A DNA stretch of 64,000 bases, taken from Sulfuriflexus mobilis (GTDB taxonomy: Bacteria; Pseudomonadota; Gammaproteobacteria; AKS1). The notes below the pieces were generated by a model, which was given only the letters and a program-made list of their open reading frames with translations, did not search any database and was not told the DNA's origin. The stretch lies in the NCBI RefSeq assembly GCF_003967195.1, contig NZ_AP018725.1, forward strand, positions 2,418,001 through 2,482,000. The letters run 5' to 3'. Made by a program: the position numbers and the translations under genes. Position 1 is the stretch's first letter. Every line of letters begins with the position of its first letter. Below, in pieces: positions 7,546-15,660 of the stretch.

Positions 7546-9252
7546 TCAGGCTGATTCAGTACAGACCTGTTCCGCGTTATCCACCAGGGGTAACTCAAAC
7601 CAAAATAATGAACCCTGGTTCGATTCAGTGTGATAATGGATCTCACCACCCATGTAATGGAGCAGTCGCCGACAGACCGCCAGGCCAACACCTGCACCTT
7701 CATCATCTTTGACCCGCTCAGCGGAATGGATAAAGGGTTCGAAGAGTTTTTGCTCTATATCCTCCGCGATTCCGTGACCATCATCACTGACTTCAACATA
7801 GACCATCTTTTGCCGCTTCTCGATCCGTATCCTGACCTGCTTGCGGGCATACTTGAAGGCATTCGATAACAGGTTGTTTAACACTTTCGATAATTGTTCT
7901 GCGTCTGCATGAAGTGCCAGCGGCGCATCGGGGAATATCGTCTCCACCTGAATCCCCCGTTGCTGACGACGCTCGTCCATCTGGCAAAGACTGTCAGCGA
8001 CCAGGTTAACGACATCCACTTCCTGGATGCTTAAAGATAACTCACCGGACTCCATTTCCGATAAGGTCAGTACTTCTTCGATTAATTCCAGCATGTGGCC
8101 ACTCGCCTGCATGATCTCCCTGACGTAGGCATGGGACTCATCGTCAAGTTCAGCTTTCTTATTCACTTCAAGCAATTGCGAAAAACCCATAATCGCGTTC
8201 ATCGGCGTGCGTAACTCATGACTCATACGGGAAAGGAAATCAGATTTGGCATGACTGGCCCGTTCAGCGGCATCCTTCGCCACAAACATCTCATCCATAG
8301 CCTTGTTTCTGGCGCGGATTTGTCTACGCAATTCAAGATTCAAGCCTTGCAAACTGTGAGTACGTTCTGCCACCTGCCTTTCCAGTTCACTCAGCAGATT
8401 GACCTTCAATCTCTCCGTGCGCATGCGTATTATCTCTGCCGCACTTCGCGCGGCAAATGTCTCCATCAGGGGAATAACAAAATCTGCTTGTTTCAAGGGC
8501 GTATCATTTAATAACACCAGATGCCCGAGTATCGTGTTATCACTATCACGCAGTGGCACACCGTAATAACAGTTCACACCCATCGCCGGAAAGTCGGGGG
8601 TTTCAGGAAACACCTCTTGCAGGTTATCGGGGAAATAACAACTCTCACCTTCCATCAGGCTCTCACAGGGGGAACCTTTTATGGCATAGGTAAAATTTTC
8701 AGCCAGTCGATCAAACTTCCAGAATGCCAGCGTCGTGGCCAACTTATTATCATCATTTCCACACTCGGTGATAAAGGCACACTTCACCGCCGCCGCGCTG
8801 GCCAGGTAACTCACCAGCGAGGCAAAATAGTCCTCGGATTTGACTACTGCCGTGCCTACTGCCAGTTCCTTCAGCGCGGATTCAAGTGACTGAATACGTT
8901 CGGACTGCAGGTTCTGGGGGTCGGTCTCAAGGGTACAGCGCAGCAAAATACAGCGCCCCTGATCGACATCTTCATAAACGGCTGCATAGGCCCGGCAAAT
9001 CTGTCCATTTTTCAATTCCAGTTCATGCTGGCTAAAGGTCCTGCTGTTAGCCCAATCATGCAACAGGCTATGCAGGCGTGCCCGCTCCATCGCCAAATGA
9101 CCCTGTAAGGGTTGTTGCAACAGCGAGGCCGCAGGGCAGGCAAACAACCGCTCGGCGTGCCGGTTCACGGCCAGCACCTGACCGCGGCTATCGAGTAGCA
9201 ACATTGCCTCGTTAAAGGCCTGGGAAAAGCTTTCGAAATGACTGCCTGACAT
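7546..9252 (-). CDS. PAS-domain sensor histidine kinase
   Basis: The protein (about 568 aa from the ATG at 9252) has an N-terminal PAS domain (AFNEAMLLLDSRGQVLAVN), a GAF-like central region with cysteines (CESLMEGESCYF), a coiled coil at about 300-340, a HisKA domain with SHELRTPMNAIMGFSQ, and a HATPase domain (LSNAFKYA, DDGHGIAEDIEQ, GAGVGLAVC). No membrane segment is seen, so sensing is cytoplasmic. TTG and GTG starts 8 codons upstream are possible. No response regulator is adjacent, so its partner is unknown. Confidence 0.88.
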   Translation of the reverse strand: MSGSHFESFSQAFNEAMLLLDSRGQVLAVNRHAERLFACPAASLLQQPLQGHLAMERARLHSLLHDWANSRTFSQHELELKNGQICRAYAAVYEDVDQGRCILLRCTLETDPQNLQSERIQSLESALKELAVGTAVVKSEDYFASLVSYLASAAAVKCAFITECGNDDNKLATTLAFWKFDRLAENFTYAIKGSPCESLMEGESCYFPDNLQEVFPETPDFPAMGVNCYYGVPLRDSDNTILGHLVLLNDTPLKQADFVIPLMETFAARSAAEIIRMRTERLKVNLLSELERQVAERTHSLQGLNLELRRQIRARNKAMDEMFVAKDAAERASHAKSDFLSRMSHELRTPMNAIMGFSQLLEVNKKAELDDESHAYVREIMQASGHMLELIEEVLTLSEMESGELSLSIQEVDVVNLVADSLCQMDERRQQRGIQVETIFPDAPLALHADAEQLSKVLNNLLSNAFKYARKQVRIRIEKRQKMVYVEVSDDGHGIAEDIEQKLFEPFIHSAERVKDDEGAGVGLAVCRRLLHYMGGEIHYHTESNQGSLFWFELPLVDNAEQVCTESA

Positions 9253-9362
9253 AACCAACCAGAAAGGAGACACCAATATGCAAATGTCCCAACATTATCA
9301 AGCTTTTGCAAGAAACCTTAGTTGGCTTATGTATTAAAAAACCAGGAGAAGAATATGGGATA

Positions 9363-9929
9363 TTAACGCCGGCAGACGGCCGCACTGACCACCGACCAGG
9401 CCTCATCCAGACGACTCTCAGGCAATGCCGGGCGAAGGAAACCACTGAGCCGCTCATAGACCTCGTCGACCATGCAAACGCCCTCCGGCAGACCCTTGGG
9501 GAAATGTCCACGGCGTGTAAACACCACCTGCCCGGTCACAGGGATATCGCCGGCCAGGGCCTGCACGGCTTGAATGCGTGCGGGCAGTTCCAGTAAGGGA
9601 TTATTGAACTTGTGACTTTTCACGCCAATTAACTGGGTCCATTCATTAATGGACTCACCACCAAACAGGTTGCCCGTGTAATCACGGATATCGAGCACCA
9701 GCAAACCTCCATCGGTGAGCAGCAGGTAGTCGATCCAGACCTCGCCATCGACGCTATCCGGCACGAGGATATCGGCCAGGCTGTCTCGTGACAGGTCACG
9801 GATCAGCTTGTGTATCTGGCGGGCATGCTGGCTACGCCTCAGGTAGCGCAACAACATCACAACCAGCAACAAGACGCTGACAACTGCCAGGCCGATGAAA
9901 AGCCACATCATATTTTGTTCACTCAACAC
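9363..9929 (-). CDS. Membrane-anchored NERD-domain protein
   Basis: A 188-aa protein with one N-terminal transmembrane segment (about residues 8-28, MWLFIGLAVVSVLLLVVMLL) and a NERD-type (nuclease-related) domain: VDGEVWIDYLLLTDGGLLVLDIRDYTG, followed by the GESINEWTQ region. NERD domains resemble restriction-like nucleases, but no activity is established for this branch. It is 51 bp before the next minus-strand gene's end and may share an operon with the genes upstream. Confidence 0.75.
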   Translation of the reverse strand: MLSEQNMMWLFIGLAVVSVLLLVVMLLRYLRRSQHARQIHKLIRDLSRDSLADILVPDSVDGEVWIDYLLLTDGGLLVLDIRDYTGNLFGGESINEWTQLIGVKSHKFNNPLLELPARIQAVQALAGDIPVTGQVVFTRRGHFPKGLPEGVCMVDEVYERLSGFLRPALPESRLDEAWSVVSAAVCRR

Positions 9930-9980
9930 AGGGATGTCGTTCTGTCTGTCTAAGGGGAGTCGCAGTATAACAGTTAACCA

Positions 9981-10652
9981 TTACATCAGTCCGGCCGCCC
10001 CGGCAATCTGGTGCAGGCGCTGCCAGGCCTGCGGCGCCTCGTGGCCCTCTTGCCGGCAAGCATCCAACAGCTTCTGTGCCGCGCTGTGCAGGTAGAGGAT
10101 TTGTTCGGTATCGAATAATTGCAGGGCCATAGCCAGTTCTTCCTCATCACAGCTGAGCAAGGTCGGGGCAAGACTGTCAGGGTCTATTGGTGAATCCGGG
10201 CGCAACAAGTCCGCAACCAACGGATACTCGAGCAGGGCCATATGCATCTGCCGGGCCTCGGTCTCCTGTTCGATCTCCGACAGGGCCTGCGGGTCGTTAG
10301 CGGCGCCGGCACGCACGGCGCGCATCAGCACGTCGATTAATTTCAGTAATGATTGTTGTGCCTGCCGGTTATCACCGGCCAGCCCTGCGGCCTGTTCATA
10401 GAGTTTATCGGCGCCTTGTTTTAGCTCAAGGATGATATCACTTTGCACATTGGCATCGAGATGTACCGCCTTCTCAAACAGGGTACGAAAGGCCTCCGTA
10501 AAGGCTGCCGCCTCTTCGGCATCCGCCCTCTGCGCGGCCTGCAACTGCTCAGCGCTAACGCTACGTTTGCCCTCGGGGTACAGGGGGTTATCATGCCGAC
10601 GTTGCAAGTCACGCTCACGACAACCCGGACGCTGACTAAAATTCAGATACAT
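9981..10652 (-). CDS. Hypothetical 223-aa helical protein
   Basis: I do not recognise a family. The sequence is Ala/Gln/Glu/Leu-rich and predicted mostly helical, with no signal peptide or membrane segment. It could be cytoplasmic and act as an adaptor, but nothing in the sequence fixes a role. It lies 20 bp after the SCP2-like gene on the same strand and 51 bp before the NERD gene, so the three may form an operon. Confidence 0.65.
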   Translation of the reverse strand: MYLNFSQRPGCRERDLQRRHDNPLYPEGKRSVSAEQLQAAQRADAEEAAAFTEAFRTLFEKAVHLDANVQSDIILELKQGADKLYEQAAGLAGDNRQAQQSLLKLIDVLMRAVRAGAANDPQALSEIEQETEARQMHMALLEYPLVADLLRPDSPIDPDSLAPTLLSCDEEELAMALQLFDTEQILYLHSAAQKLLDACRQEGHEAPQAWQRLHQIAGAAGLM

Positions 10653-10672
10653 TAACGCTATTCCCTGACGGT

Positions 10673-11086
10673 CTAACGGGTGAACTCAGTCTTCAGCTTG
10701 CCCATTAATTCAAAATGACGCAGAAAGGGTTTGGCCATATTCGGATAACGGATCATCTGCCGGTAATCCCCGGCGACAAAACTGAGTTTTCCGGTCGAGA
10801 TCGAGACACCGAGTTTGTCGAAACCAAACCCCTCAGTCAGCCATTCTTTCCAGGCATCGACCTCGGCACGCAGGTCCCAGTCCAGCGCCTGGCCCTGGAA
10901 TTCACCGGCATAGACCACACGCCCTTCCTTGACCTCGACAATTCCCACGGGTTTTTTATCGCCGACACAACCAAAACCAATACTGGAACTAAAACCCGCC
11001 TCGGAAAGATTTTCGACCATGTCACGGTCGGCATTCCATAGTTTGGCAAAGGACTTCATCCACTCATCAGAAAACAACTTGGCCAT
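10673..11086 (-). CDS. SCP2 sterol-carrier-like domain protein
   Basis: A 137-aa cytoplasmic protein with the layout of bacterial SCP2-like proteins: a helical start (SDEWMKSFAKLWNADRDM), strands around SIGFGCVGDKKPVGIVEVKEG and a closing helix after KLSFVAGDYRQMIRY. The SCP2 fold binds lipids or other hydrophobic ligands, but the bacterial members mostly lack known functions. It is the first gene of a minus-strand set with 9981 and 9363 and is divergent from the rhodanese at 11288. Confidence 0.65.
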   Translation of the reverse strand: MAKLFSDEWMKSFAKLWNADRDMVENLSEAGFSSSIGFGCVGDKKPVGIVEVKEGRVVYAGEFQGQALDWDLRAEVDAWKEWLTEGFGFDKLGVSISTGKLSFVAGDYRQMIRYPNMAKPFLRHFELMGKLKTEFTR

Positions 11087-11287
11087 TTCAACCCCTTAAT
11101 TTATGTATATTTTTGTTGGTAATTCTACCAGAAGACCGCCTGCCGCCCACTGCCTTTCTGTATCCGAGTGTAGCCATCCTGCACCATCCAGCCCCCTGAA
11201 ATCCAGAGTAAAACACGCGGGCATTGAGTATTAGAAGACACTTATATATTATAACAGGCTTGAATACAGAGTTTTGGAGCAATACGT

Positions 11288-11614
11288 ATGTATATCAACG
11301 AAATCGATGTCGGTGAGCTGGTGAATTTATTGGAAACCGATGCCGGGCAACTGGAGGTCATCGATGTTCGCGAGGCCCCGGAAATCGTCCACGGTGCCAT
11401 CCCCAATGCCCGCCATATCCCCATGGCGACTATTCCCTTGCGCCTGCAGGAAATCAGCGCAGACAAGCAGGTCGTGCTGGTGTGTCGTAGTGGTGCCCGT
11501 TCCGGCCAGTGCTGTGCCTGGCTGATGCAAAATGGCCGCGACAACGTCATCAACCTGCGTGGTGGTATGATGGCCTGGACCCGCAGTGGTCTGCAATTGG
11601 GTAAAACCGCTTAA
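11288..11614 (+). CDS. Rhodanese-like sulfurtransferase (cytoplasmic)
   Basis: A 108-aa single rhodanese domain. The active-site loop is CRSGARS at about residues 67-73, with the conserved VIDVREAPEIVHGAIPNA near the N-terminus. Cys67 would carry persulfide. There is no signal peptide, so it acts in the cytoplasm, possibly in thiosulfate or persulfide handling (GlpE/PspE-type). It is followed after 4 bp by an unknown gene, and both precede nadA. Confidence 0.9.
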   Translation: MYINEIDVGELVNLLETDAGQLEVIDVREAPEIVHGAIPNARHIPMATIPLRLQEISADKQVVLVCRSGARSGQCCAWLMQNGRDNVINLRGGMMAWTRSGLQLGKTA

Positions 11615-11618
11615 TTTA

Positions 11619-12044
11619 ATGATAGGCTTGCTGAAAAGGCTTTTCAGTACCACCGATAACACCACGGTCATCGAGGCCAGTGCCCAGGCGGTGCTACCCT
11701 TTCTACGCAGCAGCCACCAGGCGGTGGAACTGCGCGCCTTCATGACCCCGCGCCTGCATACCCTCATATACTGTTTCGCCTATGGTGCCCTCGAGGTCGA
11801 GGCACTGGAACGCGACATGAACGAGACCCAACAGCTCGCCGCCCTGTTCCAGTTGCTCAAGGGCCTTTCCCAACTCGAGACCCGGGATGCCAGTGCCCTG
11901 CTCAACAACTGCATGACCGCCATGCAGGCGGACGAAGGCCGCAGCTTTGTCCTCAGCGGCAGCCATGCCTACCGCGCCTGGCAGGAGGCCGACCCCGGCG
12001 CAGCGAGACAACTGGCCGAAAAGCTGCATAGCCTCAACTTGTGA
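11619..12044 (+). CDS. Hypothetical 141-aa protein
   Basis: The start MIGLLKRLFSTTDN (ATG at 11619) follows the rhodanese stop by 4 bp, so the two are likely co-translated. An in-frame start 33 bp upstream would overlap the rhodanese. The protein is helical (AVLPFLRSSHQAVELRAFM, FQLLKGLSQLETRDA), without signal or membrane segments. I do not recognise a family. Confidence 0.7.
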   Translation: MIGLLKRLFSTTDNTTVIEASAQAVLPFLRSSHQAVELRAFMTPRLHTLIYCFAYGALEVEALERDMNETQQLAALFQLLKGLSQLETRDASALLNNCMTAMQADEGRSFVLSGSHAYRAWQEADPGAARQLAEKLHSLNL

Positions 12045-12127
12045 GCACGGGAACTACCCCCGATGGTATATAATCCTCGCTCAAGCAAGCTGATTAAATA
12101 GCCAAATACTGGCTAACCGAGATCCGG

Positions 12128-13189
12128 ATGCCCATCACTACTCACATGCCCGCTGTCGATCACGATACCGTACGCCGTGCTGCGGCCGAGGCCGCCGATA
12201 TCGCCTACTCCATCCCGCCAATCAGTGATACTGAGCGCCAGCAACTCAAGGCGCGCATCCACGAGCAACTGGTGAAACAGGACGCGGTGCTGGTCGCCCA
12301 TTATTATGTCGATGCCGAGTTACAACAACTTGCCGAGGAGAGCGGTGGGTACGTCTCCGACTCGCTGGATATGGCACGCTTTGGCCATGAACATCCTGCC
12401 AGCACCCTGGTCGTTATCGGCGTGCGCTTCATGGGTGAAACCGCCAAGATCCTCAACCCTGAAAAGCGTGTCCTCATGCCGGACCTGCGCGCCACCTGTT
12501 CCCTCGATATGAACTGTCCGGCCGATGAGTTCAGTGCCTTTTGTGATCAATATCCCGACCACACCGTCGTCGTCTATGCCAATACCAGTGCGGCAGTGAA
12601 GGCCCGTGCCGACTGGATGGTGACCTCGGGCAGTGCCGTCGCCGTGATTGAACACCTGCTGAAAAAGGGTGAAAAGATCATCTGGGGCCCGGACAAACAC
12701 CTGGGCCGTTATATCGAAAACCTCACCGGTGCCGAGATGAAGATCTGGCAAGGCAGCTGTATCGTGCACGAGGAATTTCGTGCCCTTGAGTTAAAGCAGC
12801 TAAAAGCACAACACCCTGAGGCCGCCGTGCTGGTGCACCCCGAATCGCCTGAGGCGGTGATCGCCCTGGCCGATGTGGTCAGCTCGACCACGGGACTTAT
12901 CAGGGCCGCCGCCGAGATGGACAACCCCAGTTTTATCGTCGCTACCGACAATGGCATCTTCTACAAGATGCAAAAGGCGGCACCGGGCAAAACCCTGATC
13001 GAGGCACCGAATGCCGGTATCGGCGCGACCTGCCAGAGCTGTGCCCACTGCCCATGGATGGCCATGAACAATCTGCGCAATCTTGCCGAGGTACTGGAGA
13101 CGGGGGCTAACGAAATTCACATCGACAAGCCCATCCGCGACCGCGCCGTGAAATCCATCCAACGGCTGCTCGACTTTAGTCAACGCTAA
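12128..13189 (+). CDS. nadA: Quinolinate synthase A
   Basis: NadA condenses iminoaspartate with dihydroxyacetone phosphate to quinolinate in de novo NAD synthesis, using a [4Fe-4S] cluster. The 353-aa protein has the three-fold domain layout: [36 protein letters not shown] with cluster Cys, and [13 protein letters not shown] near residues 301-313 with further Cys. It stands alone; nadB and nadC are not in the window. A TATAAT at 12069-12074 may be its -10 element. Confidence 0.97.
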   Translation: MPITTHMPAVDHDTVRRAAAEAADIAYSIPPISDTERQQLKARIHEQLVKQDAVLVAHYYVDAELQQLAEESGGYVSDSLDMARFGHEHPASTLVVIGVRFMGETAKILNPEKRVLMPDLRATCSLDMNCPADEFSAFCDQYPDHTVVVYANTSAAVKARADWMVTSGSAVAVIEHLLKKGEKIIWGPDKHLGRYIENLTGAEMKIWQGSCIVHEEFRALELKQLKAQHPEAAVLVHPESPEAVIALADVVSSTTGLIRAAAEMDNPSFIVATDNGIFYKMQKAAPGKTLIEAPNAGIGATCQSCAHCPWMAMNNLRNLAEVLETGANEIHIDKPIRDRAVKSIQRLLDFSQR

Positions 13190-13197
13190 CCCCCTGG

Positions 13198-13237
13198 CTG
13201 TCATCAAACTGTCAAGGCGGTTTCATCTCGTCGTCAT
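13198..13237 (+). promoter_or_regulatory. Tandem Pho box upstream of the OlsB-like gene
   Basis: Four PhoB half-sites stand at exact 11-bp spacing: CTGTCAT (13198), CTGTCAA (13209), GTTTCAT (13220) and TCGTCAT (13231). The first pair is nearly the consensus CTGTCATAAAACTGTCAT. The array ends 51 bp before the ATG at 13289, right for PhoB activation of that gene. Confidence 0.85.
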
Positions 13238-13288
13238 CTCAAAACACTACCTTTATTAGTTAGTGTTTGACAGCGAGGGGAAATCGCT

Positions 13289-14134
13289 ATGGGCAGTAGT
13301 CACTTTGATTATGCAGATATGGCCAGAGGTACGCATCAGGATACACACACACTGCACGCATCTCTGGTGAATTCGATCATCGATATCCGCCAGACATTTA
13401 CATTACGCCGGTTTGTGACCGCGGGAAGCCACTCAAGCCCCCATCACGCGACAGAAGCGTTTTTTGAACGGGACAACTTTGATGTGCATAGTCGGCATAT
13501 CGTCGTCAAGGATGGGCGACAGGTAGTGGCCACCGCAAGGCTCTGCACGCGTGAACATGCGGAAGAAATCGGGCGCTTCTATTCGTCCACAAAATTCGAT
13601 ATCGGGCCTATCATCTCCCAGACCGGAAACCTGCTCGAACTCAGTCGTATCAGTATCCACCCTGACTATCAGGACGGTACCGCATTACAAAGCTTATGGC
13701 AGGGTATCACGCAGTTCTGTGACGATAAACGGATTGACCAGCTGATAGGTAATGTGGGCATCCCGCTGAAATATGCTTACACTCAGGCAGTGATAGATAC
13801 ACTCCGGCGACACTATCCGGCAGGTAAACACCAGCATGTCCAGCCTCGTGTGCCACTGACACACATGCAGGTACCGCAGGCGACCAGTGCCATCATGCCA
13901 CTATTGCTACAGAGCTACCTGCAGCGGGGCGCACGCCTTTGGGGGCCGCTCACTGGGATGCCGCGACCAACAGCGCCGAGCTGTTACTCATACTCGGGCC
14001 CAGCCAACTCAACAAGGCACAAAACCGCAACTTCGCCTAAGCAGAAAGATACACCTTTAAAATTGCTCAGCGCTGATATGCCGTACGTCTTTGCCTTTGA
14101 CCAGGTAGATCACGTATTCGCATATATTGCTTGA
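13289..14134 (+). CDS. OlsB-like GNAT acyltransferase, probably frameshifted near its end
   Basis: Residues 1-218 match the hemolysin/OlsB acyltransferase fold that N-acylates ornithine for ornithine lipids: FYSSTKFDIGP, LLELSRISIHPDY, SLWQGITQFC and PLLLQSYLQRGARLWG. After the five Gs at 13941-13945 the frame gives unlike residues and runs 78 bp antisense into phoU. One extra G would instead give WGAAHWDAATNSAELLLILG and a TAA at 14038-14040, the normal C-terminus (250 aa), 16 bp short of phoU. Start MGSSHF follows a GAGGGG site. Phosphate control comes from the Pho box; whether this is OlsB itself or another acyl-ACP transferase is unproven. Confidence 0.8.
   Translation: MGSSHFDYADMARGTHQDTHTLHASLVNSIIDIRQTFTLRRFVTAGSHSSPHHATEAFFERDNFDVHSRHIVVKDGRQVVATARLCTREHAEEIGRFYSSTKFDIGPIISQTGNLLELSRISIHPDYQDGTALQSLWQGITQFCDDKRIDQLIGNVGIPLKYAYTQAVIDTLRRHYPAGKHQHVQPRVPLTHMQVPQATSAIMPLLLQSYLQRGARLWGPLTGMPRPTAPSCYSYSGPANSTRHKTATSPKQKDTPLKLLSADMPYVFAFDQVDHVFAYIA
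13941..13945 (+). other. G5 run, probable frameshift site in the acyltransferase
   Basis: Reading with six Gs restores a family-like C-terminus and a stop at 14038-14040. It may be a true mutation, phase-variable slippage or a sequencing/assembly error in the homopolymer. Confidence 0.75.
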
Positions 14135-14752
14135 ACGGTCACCGATGCGCTCCAGCGCGCGCGCCGACCACATCACGTCCAGCGACCAGGGGATAGAACG
14201 CGGGTCTTCCATCATATAGGTGATGAGCTGGCGCATGATGCTCTCATACTGGGTATCGATCTTGCTGTCCTTGAGCCAGACCTCGGTCGCCGCCGCCGGG
14301 TCCATACGCGCGAAGGCATCGAGTGCGCCGTGCAGCATTTGCTTTACCTGCTCACCCATGTTCTCGATGCTACCGGTGAGGCTAGAGGATTTATCCTCAC
14401 CACTATGGCGCAACATCATTTTGGCAAATCGCTCGGCCTCATCACCGATACGTTCCAGGTCGGTAATGGTCTTGATCACGGCCATGATCAGGCGTAGGTC
14501 ACTTGCGGCGGGCTGACGACGGGCAATGATCTGGGTGCACTCTTCATCAATAGAGACTTCCATTTCATTGACCAGGTAGTCACGCCCAATAACCTGTTCG
14601 CCGAGCTCCATATTACCGTCGACGAGCGCCTGCAGGGCGTCATTGAGTTGCTGCTCGACCAGGCCACCCATGGTGAGGACGCGGTTGCGCACATCCTCGA
14701 GTTCGCTATTGAACTGTTGGGAAATATGTTTGCCGAGATCGTTCTTTTCCAT
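14057..14752 (-). CDS. phoU: Phosphate signalling protein PhoU
   Basis: PhoU is a cytoplasmic helical protein that links the Pst transporter to PhoR and damps Pho signalling when phosphate is plentiful. The 231-aa protein has two PhoU repeats, with metal-binding motifs such as ERIGDEAERFAKM at about residues 96-108 and ERIGDRSSNICEYV at about 206-219. It is the last gene of pstC-pstA-pstB-phoU, 29 bp after pstB. Confidence 0.97.
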   Translation of the reverse strand: MEKNDLGKHISQQFNSELEDVRNRVLTMGGLVEQQLNDALQALVDGNMELGEQVIGRDYLVNEMEVSIDEECTQIIARRQPAASDLRLIMAVIKTITDLERIGDEAERFAKMMLRHSGEDKSSSLTGSIENMGEQVKQMLHGALDAFARMDPAAATEVWLKDSKIDTQYESIMRQLITYMMEDPRSIPWSLDVMWSARALERIGDRSSNICEYVIYLVKGKDVRHISAEQF

Positions 14753-14781
14753 GCTGTGCCTCTCTTGTTGTTCTTTCCGTC

Positions 14782-15618
14782 TTAACCGTAACGACCGGTA
14801 ATATAGTCTTCAGTTTGTTTCTTTTCCGGATTAGTAAATAGCGTCTTGGTATCGTTGACCTCGATCAACTCTCCCAGATACATGAAGGCCGTGTAATCTG
14901 AAACACGCGCCGCCTGTTGCATATTGTGTGTCACAATCACGATCGTGTAACGACTCTTCAATTCGTAAATCAATTCTTCGATCTTCAGTGTCGAGATCGG
15001 GTCGAGTGCCGAAGCCGGTTCGTCAAGCAACAATACCTCGGGTTCAATCGCAATGGTACGCGCGATCACAAGACGCTGCTGCTGACCACCGGACATACTC
15101 AGCGCATTATCATGCAGGCGGTCCTTCATCTCATCCCATAGCGCGGCACCCTTGAGGGCGTTCTCTACGGCCTCGTCCAGGGTGCGACGGTCCTTGATAC
15201 CCTGCAGACGCAGGCCATAGGCGACATTTTCATAAATGGTCTTCGGAAACGGATTGGGCTTCTGGAACACCATCCCTACATGACGACGTAGCTCGGCCAC
15301 ATTCACCGATTTGGCATAGATATCGTCTTTCTCAAGCAAGACCTCACCCTCGATACGCACGCCATCAACGAGGTCATTCATGCGGTTAAAGCAGCGCAAC
15401 AGCGTCGACTTGCCACAACCACTCGGGCCGATAAAGGCCGTCACCCGATGTTTCGGGATCAGCATATCGATGTCCTTCAAAGCCTGCGAATCACCATAAT
15501 AGAGGTTCAGGCCCTTTGTCTCGATACTGATCTGCTCGTCGGCCAGACGCTTCACCGCCTCGTTACGGCCAAGGGCATCCATATTGATGCCATGGGTGAT
15601 GGTCGTTTTATCCTGCAT
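14782..15618 (-). CDS. pstB: Phosphate ABC transporter ATP-binding protein PstB
   Basis: PstB is the cytoplasmic ATPase that powers phosphate import through PstA/PstC. The 278-aa protein has the Walker [17 protein letters not shown] at about residues 64-79, the signature [18 protein letters not shown] and the Walker [15 protein letters not shown]. An N-terminal extension of about 30 residues precedes the ABC core, as in many gammaproteobacterial PstB proteins. The gap to pstA is 42 bp. Confidence 0.98.
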   Translation of the reverse strand: MQDKTTITHGINMDALGRNEAVKRLADEQISIETKGLNLYYGDSQALKDIDMLIPKHRVTAFIGPSGCGKSTLLRCFNRMNDLVDGVRIEGEVLLEKDDIYAKSVNVAELRRHVGMVFQKPNPFPKTIYENVAYGLRLQGIKDRRTLDEAVENALKGAALWDEMKDRLHDNALSMSGGQQQRLVIARTIAIEPEVLLLDEPASALDPISTLKIEELIYELKSRYTIVIVTHNMQQAARVSDYTAFMYLGELIEVNDTKTLFTNPEKKQTEDYITGRYG

Positions 15619-15660
15619 GCTTCAATCCCATTATCTTTAAATACAGCTTAAATACAGCAT

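Noticed and set aside
14041-14134. C-terminal 31 codons of the acyltransferase frame as real protein
   Set aside because: Residues after the G run do not look like the family, overlap phoU in antisense and vanish when the frame is restored.
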